A DNA stretch of 64,000 bases from Paenibacillus sp. USDA918EY (lineage in GTDB: Bacteria > Bacillota > Bacilli > Paenibacillales > Paenibacillaceae). This document shows, in pieces, positions 9,281-17,700 of this stretch; within the stretch, counting starts at the first letter, position 1, and the number at the start of each line of letters is the position of its first letter. The stretch lies in NCBI RefSeq assembly GCF_009870825.1, contig NZ_WTWY01000013.1, positions 93,359 through 157,358 on the forward strand, in the 5' to 3' direction. Below the pieces are notes generated by a model. That model did no database searches. It had not been told where the DNA came from and saw only the letters and a list, made by a program, of their open reading frames with translations. The position numbers and the translations under genes are program-made.

Positions 9281-9602
9281 CATCGGATCGCCAAAATATA
9301 TTGTAAGATAGGATTTTGCAAACATCCCAAAAGGTTATCAATCCACCGCATATCGAGCGTAAGAGCGGGACGGTTTCGTTCGCTCTTATACCGGCAGCCG
9401 GTAGCGATGGGAGGCGATGTTTGCAGCGTCCTGCAGGCAAGTGGAGCAGAATTCATCATTCTGCTCTTTGTTTTATTTTCGGGAGCAGTTTCCTATTTCG
9501 GGCGGACCCCACCGGGTACCGATTCGTTCGTTCGAAGCCATCTTTGTTCTTGGGGGTTATCTTACCGCGAACCCGCAAATCATAAAAAATGTTTTAAACC
9601 CA
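9281..9602. other. Intergenic stretch after the GH38 gene
   Basis: It contains a short inverted repeat TAAGAGCG / CGCTCTTA around 9359-9387 and the clear terminator at 9444-9479. The reading frame of yhbD stays open upstream to 9407, but it crosses the terminator and has no ribosome site, so it is not taken as coding. Nothing else was recognised. Confidence 0.5.
9444..9479 (+). terminator. Intrinsic terminator closing the mannose-type operon
   Basis: A 9-bp perfect stem GAGCAGAAT / ATTCTGCTC (9444-9452 with 9458-9466), a 5-nt loop and the tail TTTGTTTTATTTT. Confidence 0.85.
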
Positions 9603-9633
9603 TTTACAACGTAACAATGTTATGTTACATTAT
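9603..9633 (+). promoter_or_regulatory. yhbD promoter with palindromic operator in a 19-nt spacer (MerR-style)
   Basis: A -35-like TTTACA (9603-9608) and a -10-like CATTAT (9628-9633) are separated by 19 nt, the long spacing used by MerR-type regulators. The spacer holds GTAACAATGTTATGTTAC (9611-9628), with half-sites GTAACA and TGTTAC. YhbD has a MerR-like N-terminus, so autoregulation is the simplest reading. A sister palindrome lies inside yhbD at 9936-9948. Confidence 0.5.
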
Positions 9634-9652
9634 GGAGCGAGGAGGCGGTGTC

Positions 9653-10291
9653 ATGAACGAAGAGGATCTGATTTCGAAAAAGGAACTGCTGGAGCTGACG
9701 GGGATCTCCTACGGACAATTGTACCGCTGGAAGCGCAAAAACTTGATTCCCGAAGAGTGGTTCGTCCGCAAGTCGGCTTTTACGGGGCAGGAAACCTTTT
9801 TTCCGAAAGATAAAATCATGCAGCGAATCGAACGCATTAAAAATATGAAAGACGGCCTGTCGTTGGATGAGCTGGCGGACGTGTTTTCCCCAAGCTCGAA
9901 CGTCCAGTCGATGTCTTCGGCAAAGCTTGTAAAACGTAACATTGTTACAAACATTTCGCTGGCTTTGTTTGAGGAAGTGGCCGGGAGCCAGGAGACGCTG
10001 CCCTTTAACGACATTTTGACGGTGTACGTGCTGCAGAAGCTGCTGCAGGGCGGGGATATTACAAGGGATGAAGGCCGGATGCTGATTGCCGTCATGCGGG
10101 AGCATTACGGAGCGCTTGCAGCCAAACCGTGCGAGCTCGCGCTCGTGCGGAAAATGGGGGTCCCGCTCATGTTTTTGGCGGAATCCGCGGAGCATGTTTA
10201 TTTCGACCAGGAAACAAAGTGGATTTTTCGGCTGCCGCTTGCGGCCATCATTGAGGAATTGAAACTGAAATTAAACGAAACGGAGGCATGA
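9653..10291 (+). CDS. yhbD: YhbD family protein (MerR-like HTH, DUF4004 type)
   Basis: 212 residues starting at the ATG that follows GAGGAGGCGGTGTC. Residues about 5-30 (LISKKELLELTGISYGQLYR then WKRKNLIPEEW) form a MerR-like winged-helix start: helix-turn-helix, then a wing with a conserved Pro. The rest is a helical domain of unknown function. In Bacillus subtilis a gene of this type precedes the two bactofilin genes yhbE-yhbF, and the same order is seen here. It is probably a DNA-binding regulator of the bactofilin operon, inferred from the palindromes in its promoter and inside its own gene. Confidence 0.8.
   Translation: MNEEDLISKKELLELTGISYGQLYRWKRKNLIPEEWFVRKSAFTGQETFFPKDKIMQRIERIKNMKDGLSLDELADVFSPSSNVQSMSSAKLVKRNIVTNISLALFEEVAGSQETLPFNDILTVYVLQKLLQGGDITRDEGRMLIAVMREHYGALAAKPCELALVRKMGVPLMFLAESAEHVYFDQETKWIFRLPLAAIIEELKLKLNETEA
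9936..9948. promoter_or_regulatory. Intragenic copy of the yhbD palindrome
   Basis: GTAACATTGTTAC is a 13-nt perfect inverted repeat lying inside yhbD. The shared core ACGTAACAwTGTTA differs from the promoter copy at one central base. It sits about 325 nt downstream of the promoter copy, a distance suitable for looping or roadblock repression. Confidence 0.4.
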
Positions 10292-10293
10292 GG

Positions 10294-11010
10294 ATGGAAA
10301 GAACAGAAATGCGCATTTCCGGGATCGGCAATTCGCAAGGCGGATATTATTCGCATGTCAGGGTGGACGGCATGGCCAAAATCAACGGGGACACCGACTG
10401 CATTTCCTTCGACAGCAACGGCACGTTAACGGTGGAGGGATCGCTGCAAAGCGAATCCGTCACGATGAACGGAACGGCGAAGATCGAAGGCCGGGCCAGC
10501 GCGAACCGCATGATGTTGGATGGGCTCGTGACCATTAAGGATCAAGCCGTTTGTCATGAAACGCTTTCGGCCAACGGACGTCTGTCGATCGCGGGCGGGC
10601 TGATCGGCGAGAAGGTTGAAATCTTCGGCAGTTTGAAATCGGGCGGCGGCGTGCAGTGCGAAACGTTTAACGTTCACGGCGGATTCAATATCGACGGTTT
10701 GCTGAATGCCGGAATGATCGACGTCAAACTGAGCATCCCCAGCAAAATCAAAGAGATCGGCGGGGATGCGATTTCGGTGAAACGCTTCAAAAAAGTAAGC
10801 GTCCTCGAGCAGTTTGTTCCGGCGTTTTCCGCCCGGCTTCAGGCGCAGGTCATCGAAGGCGACGAAATCGACCTGGAATATACGGAGGCGGATATCGTCC
10901 GGGGGAATGTCGTGCGCATCGGCAAAGGCTGCAAAGTCGGCCGCGTGGAGTATAAAGACCGGTTGATTCGGGAAGACGATGCGACGATCGGAACGGCTCA
11001 TCAGATGTAA
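10294..11010 (+). CDS. bacE: Bactofilin family protein (BacE/YhbE-like)
   Basis: About 238 residues. The protein is a run of short beta-strand repeats (SGIGNSQGGYYSHVRVDG, GTLTVEGSLQSESVTMNG, LSIAGGLIGEKVEI), the right-handed beta-helix pattern of bactofilins, which polymerise into cytoskeletal filaments without nucleotide. The C-terminal part has a second beta region (GDEIDLEYTEADIVRGNVV). In B. subtilis the BacE/BacF pair is needed for flagellar assembly and motility (family knowledge). The in-frame ATG at 10288 overlaps the yhbD stop, but GGAGG is only 1 nt from it and 7 nt from the ATG at 10294, which was chosen. Confidence 0.85.
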   Translation: MERTEMRISGIGNSQGGYYSHVRVDGMAKINGDTDCISFDSNGTLTVEGSLQSESVTMNGTAKIEGRASANRMMLDGLVTIKDQAVCHETLSANGRLSIAGGLIGEKVEIFGSLKSGGGVQCETFNVHGGFNIDGLLNAGMIDVKLSIPSKIKEIGGDAISVKRFKKVSVLEQFVPAFSARLQAQVIEGDEIDLEYTEADIVRGNVVRIGKGCKVGRVEYKDRLIREDDATIGTAHQM

Positions 11011-11042
11011 TATATGTTCATATAACAAGGAGGTACAAACAT

Positions 11043-11783
11043 ATGGCTATGAACGGAAATCCAAACGGAACCCGCGGCGATTTGAAAATTACCGGGAACG
11101 CCCAATCGGGAGGCGGTTTCTTCCGCAACGTCAAAATCACGGGAGATGCCGTCATCAATAACGATACGGAATGCGAAATGTTCAAGTGCCTGGGCGGTTC
11201 CGAGGTGAAGGGATCGTTACGGGCGGGAAGCGTATCCTGCAACGGCACGCTTAAGGTTGCGGGAAGCGTAAGCGGCGGAAGCGTCCGGACGCAGGGCGAT
11301 CTGCGGATCGGCGGCGACTTGGCGGTTCAAAGCGTCTCCATCTCCGGCGAGTTGACGGTCGGCGGACGGGTATCGGCGGAAAAGGCGAAAATTACGGGGG
11401 AACTGCGCGCGAGCTCGGATTGCCAGATGGAAGAGCTGTCTGTCCGGGGAATGGTCGACGTAAACGGCATGCTGAATGCCGAGCAGGCGGATTTCAAACT
11501 GCACGGGCACAGCCGGCTGCGCGAGCTGGTCGGAAGCCAGATCACCGTCAAGAGAGGAAGCGGCATGTCTCTTCTCGGAAGTTTGTTCATGGGATCGGAC
11601 GGCGTGCTTACGGCGGAAACGATCGAAGGGGATACGGTCATGCTGGAAAACACCAAAGCAGCCGTAGTGCGCGGACGCAGCGTCACCATCGGCGCCGGCT
11701 GCCGAATCGGGCTGGTGGAGTACAAGGACGATCTCAAAAAGGACAACGAAGCGGTCGTTTCACAGTCCGTCAAAATCGGATAA
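11043..11783 (+). CDS. bacF: Bactofilin family protein (BacF/YhbF-like)
   Basis: 246 residues with the same strand-repeat beta-helix pattern (DLKITGNAQSGGGFFRNVKI, VKGSLRAGSVSCNG, SISGELTVGGRVSAEKAKI) and a C-terminus ending VVRGRSVTIGAGCRIGLVEY, closely matching its upstream neighbour. The two genes are paralogues from tandem duplication and probably form a mixed filament. AAGGAGGT lies 8 nt before the ATG. It is co-transcribed with yhbD and bacE, and an MFS gene starts 22 nt later. Confidence 0.85.
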   Translation: MAMNGNPNGTRGDLKITGNAQSGGGFFRNVKITGDAVINNDTECEMFKCLGGSEVKGSLRAGSVSCNGTLKVAGSVSGGSVRTQGDLRIGGDLAVQSVSISGELTVGGRVSAEKAKITGELRASSDCQMEELSVRGMVDVNGMLNAEQADFKLHGHSRLRELVGSQITVKRGSGMSLLGSLFMGSDGVLTAETIEGDTVMLENTKAAVVRGRSVTIGAGCRIGLVEYKDDLKKDNEAVVSQSVKIG

Positions 11784-11805
11784 TTGGGGAGGGGCAGAAC
11801 ATTTT

Positions 11806-13335
11806 ATGGCTGCTGTGAAAAAGAACAGGCTGGGATTCATCGTTGCCGGGCTTTTGCTCGGCATTTTGATCTCGGCCATCGACAATACGATCGTGGCGAC
11901 CGCCATGGGAACGATGATCGGGGACTTGGGCGGGCTCGACCAGTTCGTTTGGGTGACTTCGGCGTACATGGTGGCCGAAATGGCGGGTATGCCGATTTTC
12001 GGGAAGCTGTCGGATATGTACGGCAGGAAAAGGTTTTTCATTTTCGGGATCGTCATATTCCTGATCGGCTCCATGCTGTGCGGCACTGCGCATTCGATTA
12101 CGGAGCTCAGCATCTACCGCGCCATTCAGGGCATTGGCGGCGGCGCGCTCATCCCGATTACGTTCACGATCATTTTTGACATTTTTCCGCCGGAGCAGCG
12201 CGGCAAGATGTCGGGGATGTTCGGCGCGGTATTCGGCATCGCCAACCTGTTCGGCCCGTTGATGGGGGCATACATTACGGATTATTGGCATTGGCGCTGG
12301 ATTTTCTATATTAACGTCCCGCTGGGGTTGATTGCGTTTTTTCTCGTCGTATTCTTTTACCGGGAATCGCATGAGCATTCGCGGCAAAAAATCGACGTTT
12401 GGGGTGCGGCAACGCTTGTTGGCTCCGTGGTCAGCCTCATGTTCGCGCTTGAGCTCGGCGGCAGCAAATATGCGTGGGATTCTTTCGCCATTATAGGATT
12501 GTTTGCGGCGTTTGCCGTGCTGTTTATCGTCTTCCTGCTCATTGAGCGCAAAGCGGCCGAACCGATCATTTCGTACGACATGTTCCGGAAAAGGCTTTTC
12601 GCCGCAAGCAGCGCGGCTGCATTGTTTTACGGCGCGGCGTTTATTACGGCGGCGGTGTACATTCCAATTTTCGTCCAGGGCGTCATGGGAGGAAGTGCGA
12701 CTAACTCCGGACTGATACTACTTCCGCTTACCCTGAGCTCGGTTGTCGCTTCGCAGGTCGGGGGCATGCTTTCCGTCAAAATGACGTTCCGCAGAATCAT
12801 GGTTTTTTCGGCCGTCGTGTTTTTGCTCGGCATGTATTTGCTTGCCACCATTACGCCTGACACGTCCCGGACCTTACTCACCCTGTATATGATTATTACC
12901 GGTTTCGGCATCGGCTTCTCGTTTTCCGTGCTCAGCATGTCGGCCATCCAGGGGATGGAGGCGCGGCAGCGCGGCTCGGCGAACTCGACCATTTCCTTCC
13001 TGCGTTCGCTTGGGATGACGATCGGGATCACGATTTTCGGCATCATTCAGCGCAATGATTTCAAGAGCCAGCTGGCGGAAAAGCTGGGAGACGCGGGAAA
13101 AGCGATGCCTGCAAGCGCCGACCCGCAGCATTTGCTGTCGCCCGAGACGAGGGCGCTCATTCCGCAGCCGGTCATGGAAAAAATCAGCGCGGCGCTGTCG
13201 CTTTCCGTCGACCATGCATTTTTGTGGGCGCTGCTTCCGGTATTTTTTGCCCTGGTATCGGTGTCGATGATGGGAGCGGGGCGGATGCAGTTCGCCAAAG
13301 GGCCTTCGCCGGCGTCGTCGAAATCGAAGGCATAA
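11806..13335 (+). CDS. MFS multidrug efflux transporter (DHA2, 14-TM type)
   Basis: 509 residues with about 14 hydrophobic segments. Signature motifs: LDNTIVATAMGT-like start (residues about 24-36, written here as IDNTIVATAMGT), the loop 2-3 motif GKLSDMYGRKR, and HWRWIFYINVPLG after TM5-6, all typical of EmrB/QacA drug:proton antiporters. A large loop before the last helix (about residues 420-460) is normal for the group. It may be the last gene of the yhbD operon; its substrate is unknown. It also lies 1.4 kb upstream of the NRPS and could export that product, but it is not obviously co-transcribed with it. Confidence 0.9.
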   Translation: MAAVKKNRLGFIVAGLLLGILISAIDNTIVATAMGTMIGDLGGLDQFVWVTSAYMVAEMAGMPIFGKLSDMYGRKRFFIFGIVIFLIGSMLCGTAHSITELSIYRAIQGIGGGALIPITFTIIFDIFPPEQRGKMSGMFGAVFGIANLFGPLMGAYITDYWHWRWIFYINVPLGLIAFFLVVFFYRESHEHSRQKIDVWGAATLVGSVVSLMFALELGGSKYAWDSFAIIGLFAAFAVLFIVFLLIERKAAEPIISYDMFRKRLFAASSAAALFYGAAFITAAVYIPIFVQGVMGGSATNSGLILLPLTLSSVVASQVGGMLSVKMTFRRIMVFSAVVFLLGMYLLATITPDTSRTLLTLYMIITGFGIGFSFSVLSMSAIQGMEARQRGSANSTISFLRSLGMTIGITIFGIIQRNDFKSQLAEKLGDAGKAMPASADPQHLLSPETRALIPQPVMEKISAALSLSVDHAFLWALLPVFFALVSVSMMGAGRMQFAKGPSPASSKSKA

Positions 13336-13445
13336 GGGATCGTTGAGCTTATTCTCCGTTCCGGTTATGGGTTTCTGGTCGACAAGGGCTCCGGATTGGG
13401 TAATACTTGAATAAAATACGGTCAACAGTAGGAGGCTGGTCAAGG

Positions 13446-13601
13446 ATGAAGGTTATCATTACCCAAGAGGAAGCCGTGGAAAAGGGAATTTGGTCCGAAG
13501 TCATGGGCATGTTCGGCATGGATGACGAAGACGAGGTGTGGCCGGCCGAGGAATTTATTTTGACCGAGGAGCAGGCGCGCAAGCTCAAACTGATTCCTTG
13601 A
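13446..13601 (+). CDS. Small acidic protein, 51 residues, unknown function
   Basis: The sequence begins MKVIITQEEAVEKG and ends LTEEQARKLKLIP, with an acidic middle (MDDEDEVWPAEEF). GTAGGAGG lies about 10 nt upstream of the ATG, which makes translation likely; the in-frame ATG at 13407 has no such site. There is no signal peptide or membrane segment. It lies between the MFS transporter and the Sfp-type transferase and may belong with the latter. No family was recognised. Confidence 0.6.
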   Translation: MKVIITQEEAVEKGIWSEVMGMFGMDDEDEVWPAEEFILTEEQARKLKLIP

Positions 13602-13647
13602 CGGGACATGGCGACGATCGCACGGGAGGGGCAGAAATACGAAGAAG

Positions 13648-14394
13648 GTGGAAGGCATCGCAACGATATATACCGTAAATCTTAAAGATTGGCAGGATGG
13701 GGCGCATATTCGGAGGCTGCTTGCCTACTTGCCCGACGAGGTAAGGACCCGGGCCGCAACATACAGGTCGGAACGGGATGCGGACCGCCGGATCGTTTCG
13801 GATGCGCTGAAGCGGGTGGCGGCTTGCATGGAAAACGGTCTTCGTCTCAACGAGATCGAGCTCTTCAGGGATGGTTTCGGCAAACCATCCCTGAAGGGCT
13901 TTCCGGACTATTTTTTTAACGTGTCCCATTCCATGGATTGGGTCGTGTGCGCCGTAAGCGCAAAAGGAATGATCGGCGTCGACGTCGAACGCGTCGGCGG
14001 CGCCGAAGCGGAAGCGGCCGAGCTTTGTTTCACGCCGCGGGAGCTTGCGGAATGGAAGATGCAACCCCCTGAGAGGAGGGACGCGTTCTTTTTCGAGTTA
14101 TGGACGCTCAAAGAAAGTTATGCCAAGGCCGTCGGCCAAGGGCTTTCGATCGGATTATCTTCGCTGGAAACGATCCGGCATCAAGAGACGGCGCATATCA
14201 TGCGACAAGGCCGGGTCGATTCCGGGCTGCGTCTGCGGCTTGTTCCGCTGGACCCCGACTACAAGTGTGCCGTCTGCATGCCGGCCGACGAGCGAACGGT
14301 CCAATGCCGCCGTTTGTTCCCGGACGAGATGCTGGCTTGCATGAAGTCGTTTGACGGTCATTCAGACAGCGATGTACGGCGCATCTTCCATTGA
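13648..14394 (+). CDS. Sfp-type 4'-phosphopantetheinyl transferase
   Basis: 248 residues with all core motifs of the Sfp group: FGKPSL near residue 73, FNVSHS near 89, GVDVE near 110 (magnesium-binding Asp and Glu) and WTLKESYAKAVGQGL near 151. It transfers the phosphopantetheine arm from CoA to carrier-protein serines and is the obvious activator of the two T domains of the NRPS beginning 370 nt downstream. The same pairing is found in the aureusimine (AusA/AusB) system. The start is unclear: the GTG at 13648 is about 16 nt from GGGAGGGG, while an ACG codon at 13639 is 7 nt away. The GTG is used here. Confidence 0.9.
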   Translation: MEGIATIYTVNLKDWQDGAHIRRLLAYLPDEVRTRAATYRSERDADRRIVSDALKRVAACMENGLRLNEIELFRDGFGKPSLKGFPDYFFNVSHSMDWVVCAVSAKGMIGVDVERVGGAEAEAAELCFTPRELAEWKMQPPERRDAFFFELWTLKESYAKAVGQGLSIGLSSLETIRHQETAHIMRQGRVDSGLRLRLVPLDPDYKCAVCMPADERTVQCRRLFPDEMLACMKSFDGHSDSDVRRIFH

Positions 14395-14552
14395 TAACCT
14401 ATGGAATTTCCCATAATTTCGGGATATAGACACTTTTATTACCTGTTTATGGAAAGATCTAACCTGTACTTTATATTTAAACATGATATATTTAAAGTGT
14501 ATTTTCAGATGATTTCATTTTATTTTCTGTAAAATCTGAAATATTGTACTTT

Positions 14553-14678
14553 GAAAACTCAAGCTAAAGGTAAACCTGCCGAAAGTCAGGGACACAAAGC
14601 TAAAGGGGCTTCGAGCGTCAAGATTTCCGGTCTTTACGCCATGCCAGCCAGCTGCCGAAGATGTTTTCGCAATCGAAG
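14553..14678 (+). ncRNA. Cyclic-di-GMP-I (GEMM-I) riboswitch aptamer upstream of the NRPS
   Basis: The sequence fits the GEMM-I pattern: GGTAAACC at 14569-14576, a short P2 stem CCTG (14575-14578) / CAGG (14587-14590) around a GAAA loop (14581-14584), then GGACACAAAGCTAAAGGG, a second arm, and the closing GCCATGCCAGCCAGCTGCC at 14638-14656. Outer pairing is possible between AGCT (14562-14565) and AGCT (14650-14653), and between GAAAAC (14553-14558) and GTTTTC (14663-14668). Known members bind cyclic di-GMP and control motility, adhesion or secondary metabolism genes. A terminator follows at once, so control is probably transcriptional. Whether the ligand switches it on or off cannot be told from sequence. 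Confidence 0.85.
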
Positions 14679-14679
14679 C

Positions 14680-14710
14680 AACTCTACTCTCGGCAAGTAG
14701 AGTTTTTTTT
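14680..14710 (+). terminator. Intrinsic terminator, expression platform of the riboswitch
   Basis: An 8-bp stem AACTCTAC (14680-14687) / GTAGAGTT (14697-14704) ends in eight T, with more T-rich sequence to about 14722. The loop contains TCGGCA, which can pair with TGCCGA at the 3' edge of the aptamer (14653-14658), a possible competing fold. It lies about 55 nt before the NRPS start. Confidence 0.85.
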
Positions 14711-14763
14711 GTTTTTTATTTTTTAACGATCCAAACCTATGAAGAAGCAAAGGAAAGATGAAC

Positions 14764-17700
14764 ATGACGGTGCTAACAACTGGAAAGTCGAATTTGGATG
14801 AATGGAAATGGTATGTGAACCAACTCGAGGAACGGACGATCCTGCGCATTCATTCCGGAAAGGCGTCCATTCCGATGCTGAAGGTAACGCATCCTTGGCA
14901 GGAGGAAGCAGGTCGGAATATCCGCCGGGCATGCGAAACCGCGGGAATTGATCCGAACGCGCTGCTAAGCGCGGCCTGGAGCGTTCTCCTGATCCGGTAT
15001 TTGCGGAGGGAGGAGGCCGCGTATGCCGTGATCGGTTCAGGGGAGCGGGCGTACCCGTTCATTGCGAAAGCGGATGGGGCGACCTCGCTCGGTGCGCTCG
15101 TGACGCAGGTATCCTCCGCCATGGCCGAGCATGAGCTGAAATCGTCGACGTTCGGGGAAATCGCCGCCCTATGCGCCGGCTCTGATGAAGGATCGGCTGT
15201 GTGCAATACGGCCGTTTTGACGGGTGAGGGCTTCCGGCATGAGGAATTGCAGGGGAAATTTGATCTGGCCGTCTCGCTGAACGGGGACCGTGCCGGCGGT
15301 TTCGCGGTTTGGTATGCGGACGGCGCGTTTTCGGACGAATTCATTCGCCGGATGTGCGTGCATCTGCAAAACGTCATGACCGCCTGGGCGCAAGCTCCGG
15401 ACATGACGATCGGCAGCGTTCGGCTGCTTGCGGAAGATGAGGAAGCGTTGTTGGCCGGTTGGAATCAAACGGCCGCTTCGGCCGGATTGGACCGGACGGT
15501 CCATGGATGGTTTGAGGAAAACGCCCGAAAAAATCCGGATCGGGTCGCCGTGGTTTACAAAGGCGAATCTTTGACTTACGGCGAGCTGAACGAGCGGGCG
15601 GACAGATTGGCCCGGATATTGGCCCGCAAGGGTGCGGGCCGGGAACGAATCGTCGGCATCATCGCGACGCCGTCCCTTGAAATGATCGTCGGGACGCTGG
15701 GGATCTTGAAATCGGGAGCGGCTTATATGCCGATCGACCCCGCCTATCCGGCCGACCGCATTTCATACATGCTCGAAGACAGCGGAACGGAGCTGCTTGT
15801 CACCGAGCCCAAGGTGAAGCTGGACGGACAAGTCCGCTTCCAAGGCGAGACGGTCTGCGCGGCGCAGGCATCCGTGGATACAGTTTCCGAGGCGGAGGAT
15901 TCAGGCGTCGAAACCCAGAGGGTCCGTGAATACCCGGGACCGGATGATTTGGCTTACGTGATCTATACGTCAGGTTCGACGGGCCGTCCGAAAGGCGTGA
16001 CGGTCGAGCATCGCTCGCTTGTCAATCTGTGCGCGTGGCATATCCGGGAATTTAACGTGACCGACCGGGACCGGGCGACAAAATATGCGGGTTTCGGCTT
16101 CGATGCCTCCGTATGGGAGATGTTCCCGTATCTGGTGTCGGGTGCGGCCATCCACGTCATTCCCGAAGAAATTCGGCTGGACTCCGGAAGATTACATACA
16201 TATTTCAAACAGAACGAAATTACGATCAGCTTTTTGCCGACCCAATTCTGCGAGCATTTCATGACGCTGGATCACCCGACGCTGCGGGTCCTTCTGACGG
16301 GCGGGGATAAGCTGAAGACGTTCAGCAAGCAAACGTACGACCTATACAACTGCTACGGACCGACGGAAAACACGGTGGTGACGACTGCCTATAAGGTGAC
16401 GGAGCTGACGGCGAACATTCCGATCGGCCGTCCGGTCGATCATGTGAGAGTTTACATCGTGGACGCCTACGGCCATCCGCAGCCGGTCGGGGTCGCCGGC
16501 GAGCTGTGCATCGCCGGAAAGGGGCTCGCGCGCGGTTATTTGAACCAGCCGGAGCTGACGATGCAAAAGTTTGTTCCCGGAGGCACAACCGGAGAAGAAC
16601 GTTTGTACCGCACGGGCGACTTGGCGAGATGGACGGAGGACGGCGTCATGGAGTTCCTCGGACGGATCGACCATCAGGTGAAAATCCGCGGCTTCCGGAT
16701 CGAAACGGGCGAAATCGAACACCGGCTGCTGCAGCATCCGAACGTGTCCGAAGCCGTGGTCATCGATCTCGAGGACGCCTCGGGCGCCAAATATTTGTGC
16801 GCGTACGCAGTGGCGGACGGAGCGTTTTCTTACGGCGAGATGAAGGCGTTTTTGACGGAGCAGCTGCCGGATTACATGGTGCCTTCCAAGCTGGTGATGC
16901 TGCCGGAGCTCCCGTTGACAGCCAACGGCAAAGTCGACCGGCGCGCGCTTCCGGCACCGGAAGTTTCATTCGATGAAGAAAACTTCGAAGCGCCGGTGGG
17001 CCAGCGCGAGGAAGAAGTGGCGGCATTATGGGGCGAAGTGCTCGGACTGGCCCGCGTGGACGCATGCGAATCGTTTTTCACGTCGGGCGGGGATTCGCTG
17101 AAGGCCGTCCTCCTGCAAGCCAAGCTTGAACGGCAATTCGGCATATCCGTCCCGGTGACACTGCTGTTCGAGCGGCCGACGGTCCGCGGGCAAGCCGAAT
17201 GGATCGAGCAGGCGGTTCGAAGCGCATCTTCAGAAAACGAGCATGCGGCAGGGATCGAGCTGGCTGACACTAGCAAGGATCGCATTCTCAAAGTTTCCGC
17301 GCGCGACAGCTATCCCGTCGCATCCGCCCAAAAAAGGCTTTACTTCATCGAGCAGATGGAACAGGTCGGCACCGCCTACAATGCGCCGTTTGCGTTCCGG
17401 ATCGAAGGGAAGGTCGACGAGCGGCGTCTGGAACGGGCATTCCGCGCGATGATCGCCAGACACGATGCCTTCCGCACATCCTTCCAATGGGAAAACGAAG
17501 AGATCGTACAGCGGCTGCATGGCGAGGTCCCGTTCGAGCTCGTGCTGCAGGAAACGTCGGAGGACGGCATGAATGAACTCATTCAATCTCTTATCATGCC
17601 GTTTGACCTGGCAAAAGCGCCGCTCATGCGGGCATGGCTCATCCGCTATGGCGATGGGGACCGCTGCGTGCTGCTGGTCGATTTCCACCACATCGCCGTC

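Noticed and set aside
9407..9652. N-terminal extension of the yhbD frame
   Set aside because: It crosses an intrinsic terminator and the candidate promoter; the ATG at 9653 has a strong ribosome site and starts the MerR-like domain properly.
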